Positions 21,460-31,739 of a stretch of DNA of 64,000 nucleotides are shown one piece after another. Origin of the DNA: Ochotona curzoniae (Eukaryota > Chordata > Mammalia > Lagomorpha > Ochotonidae); NCBI RefSeq assembly GCF_017591425.1, contig NW_024465655.1, positions 1,487,501 to 1,551,500 of the forward strand, read 5' to 3'. Positions within the stretch are counted from its first letter, which is position 1. Every line of letters begins with the position of its first letter. Below the pieces are notes generated by a model. The model was not told the DNA's origin and searched no databases. It worked only from the letters and a program-made list of their open reading frames with translations. A program made the translations under genes and the position numbers.

Positions 21460-21640
21460 AGAGCTGGTTCAGAGACCGCAATGATACAAGCAACACAGCC
21501 AGACTGCCAGTTCTATCCTGGACCCTTGCTCTTCTAAGTTGTGTGACCTTGTACAAGTTATCCGGCTTCATTGTATCCCAGTTTTCCCCACTGGAACATC
21601 GGGTGATCAAAGAAAAGCATATACCTTGGGGAGTTGTGTT
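21460..21640 (+). mobile_element. MIR element
   Basis: ACTGCCAGTTCTATCCTGGACCC...AAGTTGTGTGACCTTGTACAAGTTATCCGGC...CAGTTTTCCCCACTGG matches the MIR core (GCTGTGTGACCTTGGGCAAGTCACTTAACC...CAGTTTCCTCATCTG). Confidence 0.75.
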
Positions 21641-22329
21641 CATTGAGTTCATGCATATGGAGCATTCATGGCCAGGCTCATTAAGCGAAGCAAAGTTTTT
21701 CTAGACCTTTTTAGAGAATACTGTATAGCAGAGGAATGGCACTAAGTTCCCTACACTATGGACCCATTTAGGAAAGGCCAAGGATGGCTGCCGTCTTTGT
21801 ATATTACAGAGCCTAATTGAAATGCCTGTGGTATGTCTCAGGATAATACTTAGGATAATCTAGGAACAGGCCTTTACTTTCTTCACCCCACACTTGTGGG
21901 GTTTTGGATAGTTTGTCATAGCGGTTAGAGACCCTTAAGTTTTATTGCTCGTTAAGGCCAATTGCTTCTTCATCACCTTATTGTGGCTATGTGAGTGTCC
22001 AAGTTTGGCAAAGGAGTAGATCAACTCCAAGCATCCTTTACATGGACTTGAAGCACAGAAGCGGGAGAATGGCTCGGTTAGCCTGGGAAATGTCTGTCTC
22101 CTTGGAGGGAGTGGACTGTGAACTGAAACTCCCCTCCTGGTCCACCCAGCAGCTGGTTATGTGAGCAGTTAAGGTGGACAACAGCTATGACCACTATTTT
22201 TGTTTCTTAGGAGATAGTGGAGATTTTATACCATAATGTTATCATCTGAGTGACAAATTTTGTTAGTTCTGTCTTAATGTACATGACACTTGTAATTACA
22301 GTATGAACCTTCTCTGTTTAGCTTTTTTA
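21641..22329. other. Unique sequence, no gene seen
   Basis: No recognised repeat or exon in about 690 bases. Confidence 0.4.
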
Positions 22330-23110
22330 AAAACCATCATTTTAATCATCACATAAAACACCTCAAATGATGCATATTTAACTATGACCTTTAGGACATT
22401 TGCATAGTTTTAATTTTTATTTTTGTAATTACAAGTGATGCTGTGATGAACATCTCGGTAAATAATTCTACCTCATGTTTTGGATTGTTTCCTGAGGAGA
22501 GATTCCCAGAAGTGAAATTATTGAATCAAACAGTAACGAGCTTTTTATGCTTTCCAATACATCTTGCCAAATTGCTTTCCGAAAGTACTTCACCGATCAC
22601 AACCATGGCAGCTAAAGAAAAAGACACAACATTTACTATATCTTTTCTGGAACTAGAAATTAAATATTTTTGTGTTTATAATTTTTTACAGCAAGATGGT
22701 ATATCAATTTAGTTTCCATTTGCATTTTCTTTCCAATGAAATGGGTAATCTTTCTAAATTTTTCTTTGTAAGTTGTCTTTCCTCTACTGTTGAGAAGCAT
22801 TAGTATTCTTTTAATAAACAGTTTAATTCTTTTACCTAAAAAACTATTTAGACATAAGGTATATACATGTTACACATTTTTGGTCTGTGGTTTCTTTTAA
22901 CATGTTTGGGTTTTCATTCATTTATTGGCATTTAGAACTTGGTGATAAGCCTGTTGGCTTTTTGCTTTTAAACTGTCTTTCAGTGCCTCCAAACTTTAAA
23001 AGTCATCTTATATTTTGCTATTTGATAGTTATCTGGTGGCTGACACTACAAGTCAATATAACATTAATACAAAGAGAATAAATTCAATGTAATTTATGGA
23101 CACAACTCTA
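22330..23110 (-). mobile_element. L1ME-type LINE-1 3' remnant
   Basis: Complement of an old L1 3' region: GTGATGCTGTGATGAACATCTCGG, GAGGAGAGATTCCCAGAAGTGAAATTATTGAATCAAA, CTTGCCAAATTGCTTTCCGAAAGTAC, TTTAGTTTCCATTTGCATTTTCTTTCC. All in the order expected for minus orientation. No intact frame. Confidence 0.8.
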
Positions 23111-23127
23111 AGAATTATGTTTTATTT

Positions 23128-23408
23128 TTAAAGACTTAGTTTTTATTTATTTGAAGCTCAGACTTACGCAGAGGGACAGAGAGAGATCTGACACCATTGG
23201 TTCAGTCCCCAGACAGAGCTGTGAATGGCCAAAGCTAGGAGTCAGGAGCTTCCTTTGGGTCTCCTGGTGGATCCAAGGTCCAAGTACATGAGTCATCTAC
23301 TATTTTCTCAGGCACATTAACAGGGTGTTTGATCCAAAGTGGAGCAACTGGGACTCAAACTGGCTGCCATGTGGGCCGTTAGTGCTTTACCATAAATACC
23401 AGCCCTGG
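23128..23408 (-). mobile_element. CSINE, diverged
   Basis: Minus copy: TTTTAAAGACTTAGTTTTTATTTATTTGAAG, GCTAGGAGTCAGGAGCTTCC, GGCACATTAACAGGG, CAAAGTGGAGCAACTGGGACTCAAAC, ending TACCAGCCCTGG. Confidence 0.87.
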
Positions 23409-23764
23409 AATTGTGCTCTTAGGCAGTGGTTCTTCAACTTACAGAACTGACCAAAAGACTAGCTAGCAGAAGTCCAAGGAATCAAACACTTGGTTAGAGA
23501 AATGCAGCAGGAAATTTAGGGAATAAAGCAGTTGTGTGGGAAAGGTTGTGAAATCAAAGAATTCACAAAGATGAACAGCATCTACTCTCAGCTATATTCA
23601 CTACAGAATGCCAACATTCCTGGATTGTTTACTAAGCTGCTCTGCAGAAGATCAAGAACTCATCAGTATTATCAATCTCCACTAATAGATTTTTCTTATT
23701 GTATATTATAAACATATTGTGAAATAATAAGTAAGAAAAATAGGAAAGCATTTATTGTTTTCTC

Positions 23765-23862
23765 ATTCTTTTAATCAACATTTACTGAGCACCTCCAGGA
23801 GACGAATGCTGTGTTAAGTGCTGAGGTTACAATGATGAGCAAAATCTTTGGAGCTGAAAAGT
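23765..23862 (+). mobile_element. L2/MIR-class fragment
   Basis: ATCAACATTTACTGAGCACCTCCAGGAGACGAATGCTGTGTTAAGTGCTGAGGTTACAATGATGAGCAAAA matches the conserved segment TTTATTGAGCACCTACTATGTGCCAGGCACTGTGC...GGTGCTGGGGATACA. Confidence 0.75.
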
Positions 23863-24284
23863 CCCAGAAGCTGTGACTGCTACACCTGCAGCCTCTTGGC
23901 CCAAGCCTTGGCATTCAGCACCTGCAACTTTACCCTAATATGGTCCTTTCCTGTCCTGACAGCCATATTGTCTTTGCTTGTAAATGTAGACTAGCATTTT
24001 TATCAAACCAGACTTTTTGCTGCTGCTGAGAGCTTTTACTATTTTGGTCTCTGAGCCTTTGTTTACAGTACCCCTTGATCTGTTTGCACCCCACATCCCA
24101 TATCCTAGAAGGCAACTTCTATTCAAAGTCTTTGCTCTTCCTCTGCTGTTGTCTGCGCATGGGTGTTTGCTCTTTCAGATGGAATCTGCAAAGATTTAGC
24201 TGATTGTTGCCCATCGCCTCGTTTCCTCCTTCAAGGAGAAAACCACAGGCATCAAGTGAATAGCTTCTGCCATTTCTCTTAGAG

Positions 24285-24485
24285 CTCCACCTGTGGTGCA
24301 CGTGATAAGTTCCAGCCAATGGGACGTGAAGGGAAGTGATGTATACTACCAGGAGTGTGGGTGTTCTAGGGGGTAGAGTGGCTCAGTGGTGGGAATGTGT
24401 TGCTCACAGGCACTGAAACCCCATGGCTTTGTCCACATCATGTTGCACAGGAACTTAGTCAAAGAAATAAACCGTGTCGGTCAAC
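24285..24485 (+). mobile_element. Possible LTR remnant
   Basis: CCAGCCAATGGGACGTGAAGGGAAGTGATGT and the end AGTCAAAGAAATAAACCGTGT recall an old LTR-type mammalian repeat (CCAATGGGA...AGTGATGTGTGCC...AAATAAACTTTTATTG). Weak alignment in between. Confidence 0.4.
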
Positions 24486-25008
24486 TGTTCTGGAATTGCT
24501 ACTAAAGTGTCGTGCAGCATTGGGAATGGCCAAAAATGGTTTATAAATAAATGCAGTGAGTATTTCAAGGGACAGAAGCCACGGACAGACAGTGCAGAAT
24601 CAAAGGAGTGCAAGGGCTATCTAGTTTTCTAACACCTGGTCTATCATATCCTGACCATACATCTCCAAATCGTTGTTTTTCCTTGCTCTTTAAACTCAAT
24701 AGATTGATAATTTTTTTTTAGTGAGACATAAGTAGCATTAAAATTATGAACAAAGTGAAGAAGTCCTCCATCATTTCTGTAATGTAACACCATTTCAGAA
24801 GTACAAATTCATGTCATTGAATAAGAGGAAGGAATCTAAAAAATTAACTCTATAATAAAATAACAGAATTGAGAAAGAGAACTTGAGAATCAAATTAGTA
24901 TTGCCAGCTCAGTAGTCTTCCTATATGTAAACAATAATCCTTAGAAATGGCCTGGGGAAAAATGACAGAAGGTAGCTTCAATAGCAAGCCTGGATGAAAA
25001 CTCCTGGC
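24486..25008. other. AT-rich unassigned sequence
   Basis: A-rich on plus; may be decayed LINE sequence upstream of the L1 piece that follows, but I cannot align it. No gene. Confidence 0.4.
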
Positions 25009-25120
25009 TCATCACTTGTCTCACCCAGACCTGGCCATTCGGGACGAAACCAGCAGGTGGAAGGTCTTTATCTGTCTCCTCCTTTCTGTAATTCTGATCT
25101 TTAAGTAAATAAATAAGTCT
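25009..25120 (+). mobile_element. 3' half of a CSINE
   Basis: CACCCAGACCTGGCCATTCGGGACGAAACCAGCAGGTGGAAGGTCTTTATCTGTCTCC...AAGTAAATAAATAAGTCT is the body-to-tail part of the SINE. The head is missing or unrecognisable. Confidence 0.7.
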
Positions 25121-26330
25121 CTTTATGAGTTTGATATTATCCTGATATGAAACCAGACAAGGACTTTGCAATGTAAGAAGATACAGGACAATATCCTTAA
25201 TATAATAGCAAATGAATTCCAGCAACACATTAAAAAGATCATTTATTATGATAAATTGGAACATGTCCCAGGAATGCAAGGATGATTAACATATACAATC
25301 AATAAATGTTGTGCAGTACATCAGAATACCAAGGTACAAGGGTCATATAACCATTTCAATAGATGTAGAAAAGAGCTAAAGACATTTCTCAGTCAACAGA
25401 GAACTGTAAAAATGCTCAACATTGCTAATCATCATAGAAGCACACATCAAAGCTGCAATGAGTAGCACAAGGAAATCTCACAGTAGGCAGGAAATGAAAA
25501 CCATGTATATCCATCAATTGACAACTACACCAAGAAAACAGTATATATACATGACAAAATAGTACTCGGCCACCAAAAAGATGTAATCTTGTTATTTGCA
25601 ACAACCTGAATGGAACTAGAAGTCATTATTTCAAATAAGCCATGCACAGACAGACAAATAACACATGAACTCACTGATATAAGGAGTCTAAAAAATAGAT
25701 GTGCGTACAGATGTTAAAAATGGAATCACGGTTATCAGAAGCCAGGAAGGGAAGTGGCTATTGAAAAATGGGGAAAGATTGATGGGTAGTGATTGGGTAG
25801 GAGTAGGAAGTTGTGAGATTTCAATTTACAGTTGTGTGACTGTGGGTCGTGTTAATGTAATATTTCTATGTTTTAAGGGACCCAGACAGCAGAATTTTGA
25901 ATACTTTTGCTACAATGACATGGGAAATGCATGAGATGATAAATATATTTATATATAATATATATATATAAATATATATATTATATATATTATATAGATA
26001 TAATATATATAATATAATATATTATATATATATTATATTATATATAATATAATATAATATATTATAATAATATATAATATAATATAATAATATATATAAT
26101 ATAATATAATATAATATATATTATATAATATATAAAAATATATATTATATAGATATATATAAATATATATCTATATATATATTTATATATATATTTATAT
26201 ATAATATATATATATAAATATATATATCTGGTTAGATATTACATGATGTGTAAATATAATAAAACATCACATACCACTGCACAATTTTTGCCACTTAAAC
26301 TTTTAAAATAATGTTCTAAATTGAAGTTAA
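25121..26330 (+). mobile_element. Old LINE-1: ORF2 piece joined to 3' end, split by TA expansion
   Basis: 25200-25380 matches L1 ORF2 reverse-transcriptase DNA (CCAGCAACACATTAAAAAGATCATTTATTATGATAAATTGG, GGAATGCAAGGATGATTAACATAT, TTTCAATAGATGTAGAAAA). 25530-25720 matches the 3' end (TACTCGGCCACCAAAAAGATG, TTTGCAACAACCTGAATGGAACTAGAAGTCATTATTTCAAATAAGCC, ATAACACATGAACTCACTGATATAAGG). 25740-25940 and 26233-26330 look like its 3' UTR on either side of the TA tract. An internal deletion of roughly 2-3 kb separates the ORF2 and 3' segments. Confidence 0.85.
25940..26232. repeat. About 290-bp TA-rich expansion inside an L1 3' UTR
   Basis: Almost pure A and T, TATATAATATAATATA units with TTTATATATA blocks, many overlapping palindromes. 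It begins within GATGATAAATATATTTATAT, the natural AT-rich spot of the L1 3' UTR, and L1-like sequence resumes after it. Confidence 0.92.
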
Positions 26331-26579
26331 TATTATGATAAGTGAAATAGACACGAAAGAGAAGCTATTTGACTTAAATGAGATATGGGATAATAGTCAA
26401 AGTCGTAGCCGTGAATGGAAAGCTATTGTCTAAGGAATGCATTCAGGTTTCTGCCTTGGCTCATGAAGAAGTTCTTGAGATGGATGGTGATGACACTTTT
26501 AACCAACAATGTGGAGATACTTATTGAAATTAAGTCGTGTGCTTGAAAATAAGGGAAAAAACCTAGAATTATTCACTCA

Positions 26580-26800
26580 ATGTAAGGGCTGCTATCATTG
26601 GCATTTGGTTTTTTCCCCCACTGCAAGTGCTGTGCAGGGAGGTAGTCCCTTCGTGTGGGAGTGTTGAGAGGGCCATAACAGTGGGGCCTCATAGAAGGTG
26701 ATCAGGTCATGGTGTACTGGCACGGACGAGGCACTCATGATTCTCCGAGAGTCCTACATGAGTGAATTGTACACAATGAGACCACACTGGTCCTTTCTGT
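26580..26800 (+). mobile_element. MST/THE1-like MaLR LTR 5' part
   Basis: GCATTTGGTTTTTTCCCCCACTGC, AGTGTTGAGAGGGCCATAACAGTGGGGCC, AGGTGATCAGGTCATGG, GGCACTCATGATTCTCCGAGAG follow the MaLR LTR order (CCCCAAATCTCATG...TGTTGGAGGTGGGGCCTGG...GGTGTTTGGGTCATGG...CATGAATGG). Decayed. Confidence 0.55.
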
Positions 26801-27784
26801 CCATGGCCATTTATCTTTAAGCTTCTTTGCAGGCTCTGGTGTTGGCAGGGGCATCCTCTCAAATCAAGACTCTAGGGTCTTGGTGCCATCTGTTTCAAGC
26901 TTCCATGGGAAGTTCTGTACTTGTCTGTAATTGATCAACATGCAACACCTGTTCCTCCACTTTTTCATTCAGAAGCCAGTGGGATGAACCAGTTGAGGTA
27001 TCTATAGCATTGGCTATTGTTTATACCCTTGAGCAAGATGAACTTTTCGCTTGCAAATGGATGAGAGTTTCCTGTTCTGGGCTTCATCTCCGACATCATC
27101 TTGTCCTGTCAAACTGGTTACCGCTTTTAAGCTACAGATTTCTTTGAGACCACTGACCTCCTAAACTTTTTCTAAAGCATCGATGATGTAATCATCCTTC
27201 CAGCCAAACTAACCTGCATTTCATGTTTGTTCTTTCTCAATTTTAGCAATATTCATGTTGCTATGACTCACGCTCTTTGCAAATACAGGTCTTATCTTTT
27301 TTGTGTCTCAGGTGAAAGCCAGTTCAGCAGTGTTAGAACAAGTTCCTCTGAGTTATTTTGGTGAAATAATCTGAATCCATGCATAATTTCCTTTATAATA
27401 TGAATCTTCCACAGACTTTTTAAAGACTCCCTCATTGCCCATGCAACAAAAGATGAATTTGGCTGAGTGAAGTATCCAGGTTTACAAGATTAGAAGTATA
27501 AAGCTAAAATAGGCCAATGAAAGCAGAAGGTAGAAAAACAAAAATAAAAACAGAAATTAAAACACTAAGACATGAAAATAATTGAGATAACAAATCCAAC
27601 AGTTGGTACTGTGGTAGAAAAAAATAAGCACATGTTAGTCTAATTAAGATAAAAAAGAAATTATGCTGATTAATTAACAACATATATAGAGAAATTAAAT
27701 AATATACAGGACTTTCCATGTCCGTATTTATAGAAGTAAATCTATGGTTAGATCAAGTGCATAATTTTATAGGAGAATATGAGA
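26801..27784. other. Unresolved block of about 1 kb
   Basis: No SINE. From 26810 to about 27480 the sequence has an even base composition and no obvious repeat signature; it may be the interior of the LTR element before it, a DNA-transposon piece, or single-copy DNA. 27480-27784 is A-rich. No frame above 72 codons. Confidence 0.35.
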
Positions 27785-28045
27785 CAGGGGGCCCTGACTG
27801 ATGGCTTAGCTGGTACAAACACCTCCTGCCACTGACATCCCATTTGGGGGCTGGTTAGTATCTCTGCTGCTTCATTTGCAAACCAGCTCCTTGCTAAGGC
27901 ATGCTGGGAAAGCAGCAAACAACAGCTTGATTTTTCAGGACCCTGCACTGAAAGAAGCCCCTGGGTCTCAGCTTTAGCCTCGTCCAGCCCTGACTGCTGT
28001 GACAACTTTGAGAGTGAATAGGTAAATATGGAATGTTCCTCTCAC
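27785..28045 (+). mobile_element. CSINE, diverged, tail lost
   Basis: Plus copy: GGGGGCCCTGACTGATGGCTTAGCTGG head, TGACATCCCATTTGGGGGC, GCATGCTGGGAAAGCAGC, GGACCCTGCACTG, GAAGCCCCTGGGTCTCAGC. The 3' part fades into AAATATGGAATGTTCCTCTC. Confidence 0.8.
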
Positions 28046-28177
28046 TCTTGTCAAGTTCTACCCATAACTGACTTTCAAAACAAATAAGTATTAAAAAAAA
28101 GGAAAAATGCTGTAATTGACTCAGATGAAGGAAAAATGTCGTCCTTTCAATGATGACTTGAAAAATAAGAAAACTAT

Positions 28178-28508
28178 GGGCCCGGCGCGGTGGCACAGTG
28201 GTTAAGGTCCTTGCCTTGCACGCCCAGGATCCCATATGGGCGCCGGTTCTATCCCAGCAGCCCCACTTCCCTTCCAGCTCCCTGCCTGTGGCCCGGGAAA
28301 GCAGTCGAGGACGGCCCAAAGCTTTAGGACCCTGCACCCGCGTGGGAGACCCGGAAGAGGCTCCTGGCTTCGGATTGGCATAGTATCGGCCCGTTGCGCT
28401 CACTTGGGGAGTGAATCATTGGACGGAAGATCTTCCTCTCTGTCTCTCTTCTCTGTATATCTGCCTTGCCAATAATCAAAATAATAAAAATAAATCTTAA
28501 AAAAAAAA
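28178..28508 (+). mobile_element. Youngest CSINE, full length, perfect 18-bp TSD
   Basis: Complete from GGGCCCGGCGCGGTGGCACAG to an A-rich end. A-box-like TGGCACAGTGG (28190-28200) and B-box-like GGTTCTATCC (28243-28253) mark the tRNA-derived head with its internal RNA polymerase III promoter. TSD GAAAAATAAGAAAACTAT at 28160-28177 and 28509-28526 is perfect. CpGs are largely intact (head, CGCGTGGG near 28340, GTATCGGCCCG). The tail is TAATCAAAATAATAAAAATAAATCTT plus A10. Best reference for the family in this window. Confidence 0.98.
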
Positions 28509-28549
28509 GAAAAATAAGAAAACTATTCAAGACATATTTTCTCTTAAAA

Positions 28550-30080
28550 AAAAAGCCTTAAGCTTGACAGATTCCCAAGGAATTTTATCAAAACTTGAAG
28601 GAACAGAAAACTAATACAATTTAAACCATTCTTGCCTGTGCTCAAACATCCTGTAAGGGAGTATAGGATTGATTTTGAAGTGCAACAGAGGCTGAACAAA
28701 AGCTCAGACAGTCAATGTCAAGTAAGAATACTGAAAATGTTGATGAAAAAACTGAATAAAATAATACAGATAGTATTCAGCAATGTAATAGAAATGCATG
28801 AAACATGAAGTCATTCAACAAAAGCAACACTTATTCCATATGACAAAAGTGTCTTAGTAAAGCTTACTACATTAGTAAGTAACATGAAAATAATATAATG
28901 TCCATACAAGCTTGCAGGCATTGAGACTTTGTTCCTGACTTCTAAAAATTTTTAAGTAGGTCAGTAACACTCGCATAGTATATGCCACAAAGCCAGCATG
29001 ATTCCCAACAGCAAAATTTAGAAATATTTTCCTTTCACAAGTTCAAAGAGATTCTAACCTGTCCAATGATAAACAACTGGGAAAAAAATGTGCAAGATTT
29101 ATGGGGGAGGCATTCTCAATGCTAGTAAAAGATTTGAAGACTGGCAAAAGAAAACTTTGACAAAAGAAAAAGCCAACTGTAATGATTTTGGGTGGAAAGG
29201 ATCAAAATCAGAAATATGTCAGTTTCCAGAAATCTATAAATTTTACATGATTCTAATAAAATATCAAAAGGATTTTTTTTTTTTTACTTTTGTAACCATA
29301 CAGGCTGGTTCTCAAGTTCAAATGAAAAAATAAGCAAACAAGGATAGGAAACAGTCTGATAAAGAAGATTAAAGAAAAGGAAACCAGGTTTCCTCGCTCT
29401 TACGTCTTATTATAAAGCTACAATAATTAGAACAATCTGTCTTCTGCATGGGGGAAGAGGCAGCTTAGAACTGAATGGAAAGTAGACATAGATCAAAATG
29501 CAAAAGAAAATATAACATGATAAAGGTGGCATTTCAAATCCACAGAGGAAAGATAGATTACTTCATACATTGTATTGTAACAAAGTAGCAAATGGGAAAG
29601 AATATGAGTACTTTCACACTGCAGCAAAAATACAGTCTCAATTAATTACAAGTAAGTAAAATAAAAGTAAAAATGTGAACTGATAAAAGTGTCTTAGGAA
29701 GATGCAGAATTATTTTTTATCATCATAGGAAGGGAAATAGCTTCCTTTCCCAGAGAACCCAGAAGTCATTAGAAAAATGTCACAAATTAGAACTACATAA
29801 AGTTCAAAAATTGGCCAAAAAACAATAGTCAAAATACGAAGACAGACTGAAAGAGATGTTAGTGTGTCCCAGTGGAGATAAAGGATAATTGACTTAAAAC
29901 AGCTTTTTATGAGTAAAGTGTTTAAGAATTTGACAGAAAAAAAGTCACAGGTCATAAACACTGGTTCACAGAGAAGGCAAGAAGCAGACATGATTCTGCA
30001 AATCAGCAGCAGAGAATTTTACAAAAAGAACAACATTTATACAAGTGAATGATATAGTGTTTACAGCCACGTATTATCAA
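28550..30080 (+). mobile_element. Old LINE-1 ORF2 remnant
   Basis: In L1 order: GATTCCCAAGGAATTTTATCAAAACTTGAAGGAACAG, TCATTCAACAAAAGCAACACTTATTC, CCAGAAATCTATAAATTTTACATG, TTACGTCTTATTATAAAGCTACAATAATTAGAACAATCTG, TAGACATAGATCAAAATGCAAAAG. Riddled with stops and indels. A T12 run at 29275-29286 interrupts it. No residual frame of interest. Confidence 0.8.
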
Positions 30081-30164
30081 AGAAATGTGCTATATTCATG
30101 AGACTTATCCAAGTCTACGCTTTGTTTTCTAACTGCCTTAGGGAAAAGAGGCTTGGCTAGATAT

Positions 30165-30300
30165 GAATATTGGAAAAATTTGTTGAAAATGGAATTAAAA
30201 AGTTGTTTATTTTGACACAAAGCTTTGAAGTTGTTTATTTTGGCACAAAGGGTCTTGAAGGAATTGATGGAAAAAAGTATAAAACAACTGCATGGATTAA
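30165..30300. repeat. Short tandem duplication in a mariner-like fragment
   Basis: AAGTTGTTTATTTTG(A/G)CACAAAG is repeated at 30200-30222 and 30228-30250. The same core, GTTGTTTATTTTGG, occurs at about 7805, suggesting a shared dispersed repeat. Confidence 0.5.
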
Positions 30301-30329
30301 AAAAAATGCAGCAGAAGAGATGTACCTTC

Positions 30330-30530
30330 TTAAAAAGATTTATTTTATGTGAAAGAATTTCAGAGGAAGAGAGAGACAGGACAGACAGAGCGGCGGATCT
30401 TCCATTCATCAGTTCCCTTCCCAAATAGCTACAACTGCCAGAACTGGGCTGGTGCCAAGCTAGGAGCCAGGAGCGTCTTCTGGGTCTCTCCTGTGGGAGC
30501 AGGGGTCAAAGGGCTTGGGCTGTCCCTGTA
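30330..30530 (-). mobile_element. CSINE, truncated
   Basis: Minus copy starting TAAAAAGATTTATTTTATGTG, with GCGGATCTTCCATTCATCAGTTCCCTTCCC, GAGCCAGGAGCGTCTTCTGGGTCTCTCCTGTGGG, GGGCTTGGGCTGTCC. It stops there; the head third is absent. Confidence 0.88.
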
Positions 30531-30539
30531 CACATTTAT

Positions 30540-30855
30540 ATTCAATTAAACATATACAGGTGTATTTACTTTAGAATCATCTGTAGTATTAAAAAAGTAG
30601 AAATAACATGAATTAAAAGGATATCAGTAAAGCAATTTATACTATGGGCATTCCAATTTTAAGCATATGGAAAAGAGAATAATGAAATACTCTATATACT
30701 GATTGAGAATGATCTTTAAAATAGATATATACAGAATGAAAAGAACCCAGGGTGTGTAAGAGCAGGTTGTGTATGTTATCACTTGCTTTAAGGAAACTAG
30801 TATGCATTTGAGTATTCTTGCATTTGCATGAAACATTCTTAGAAGAATGTACCAG
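30540..30855 (+). mobile_element. L1ME-type LINE-1 3' end
   Basis: Plus orientation: AGCAATTTATACTATGGGCATTCC, TGAAATACTCTATATACTGATTGAGAATGATCTTTAAAATA, GAACCCAGGGTGTGTAAGAGC, then an A/T-rich 3' UTR. Follows the old L1 3' UTR order. Confidence 0.65.
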
Positions 30856-31150
30856 AAGGGCCAGCATGGGGGCCCAGCAAGTGAAGCCACTGTTTGTGTC
30901 TCTGGCATCCCATATCAGAGAGATCCAGGCTTCTATGCTCCCAAGTTGCCTTTCTGCTCATGCGCCTGGGAAAGCACTTGGCTCCCTGCCTTGCACAGAG
31001 GAGACCAGGAAGGAGTTCCAGGATCCTGGCTCAGACCTGGCTGCTGCGGTGGTTGGTGTTGTGAATCAGTTGATGAAAGATTTCTCTCTTTCTCTCTCTT
31101 TCCCCCTCACTCCTCCCTCCCTCCCTCCCTCCCTCTCTGCCTTCCCAGCA
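30856..31150 (+). mobile_element. CSINE with expanded CTCC tail
   Basis: Plus copy: AGGGCCAGCATGGGGGCCCAGCAAGTGAAGCC, TGGCATCCCATATCAGAG, GCCTGGGAAAGCACTTGGC, GAATCAGTTGATGAAAGATTTCTCTC. The tail has grown into a (CTCC)n/(CCCT)n tract at 31080-31138. Confidence 0.88.
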
Positions 31151-31224
31151 AAGACATTTTTGTCAAATCTGCAAGTAATTACTACTGCTAATCATATCGG
31201 TGATGGTAGATGAATGCCAGAGGT

Positions 31225-31500
31225 AGGAAATATATATTGGTTTATCCATTTTACAGAATCAATTGGCTTTCACAGAAAATTGCATTCAAATGTCCACTCT
31301 GATTTTCACAGTTGCATACCCACAAGGTACTGCCACAACCAAGATATTGAGCATTTTCTATTCCCACCAAAGGATTCCTCATGTTCCTGTTTACCCTGCA
31401 CGCTCCTCCCGGCTCGGGGCAGCCACTGATCTGACTAGATGACAGCATCATCGTGATTTAATTCACAGGTCATATAGCCGACCCACTTAAAGAGTGTAAT
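31225..31500 (-). mobile_element. LINE-1 3'-UTR remnant
   Basis: ACTGCCACAACCAAGATATTGAGCATTTTCTATTCCCACCAAAGGATTCCTCATG...GGGGCAGCCACTGATCTGAC is the complement of an old L1 3' UTR (AACCATCACC...AAGATATAGAACATTTCC...GGCAACCACTGATCTG). Confidence 0.75.
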
Positions 31501-31739
31501 ATGCAGAACTGAACATTTTAACACAGGCTGTGTATTTTTCTTCTTTTGTGAAGTTGTTAAATCCTTTTATTCATTCTTAATTTATCTATTTGCATTTTTA
31601 TCTTTTATTACCCGTCGATGTTTTATTCCATGTATACTTGTGTATAATGTTCAAAGAGGGTGAATACATTTGGTCTGTCCATATGTTTAGCCATTTCATA
31701 TTTCTAAGTATGAAAGCATCCAAAAATCCTATATTCTAC

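Noticed and set aside
23418..23520. MER5-like DNA transposon start (AGGCAGTGGTTCTTCAACTT)
   Set aside because: Only the first 20 bases fit; the rest cannot be followed.
28178..28260. A tRNA gene
   Set aside because: A- and B-box-like motifs are present, but they belong to the tRNA-derived SINE head; there is no cloverleaf or acceptor stem that I can build.
28198..28475. Overlapping frames of 61-169 codons over SINE copies (also near 8414-8763, 38286-38536, 40603-40872)
   Set aside because: The same peptides (LPACGLGKQSRTAQS type) recur at every SINE. They are chance frames of a noncoding RNA-derived repeat.
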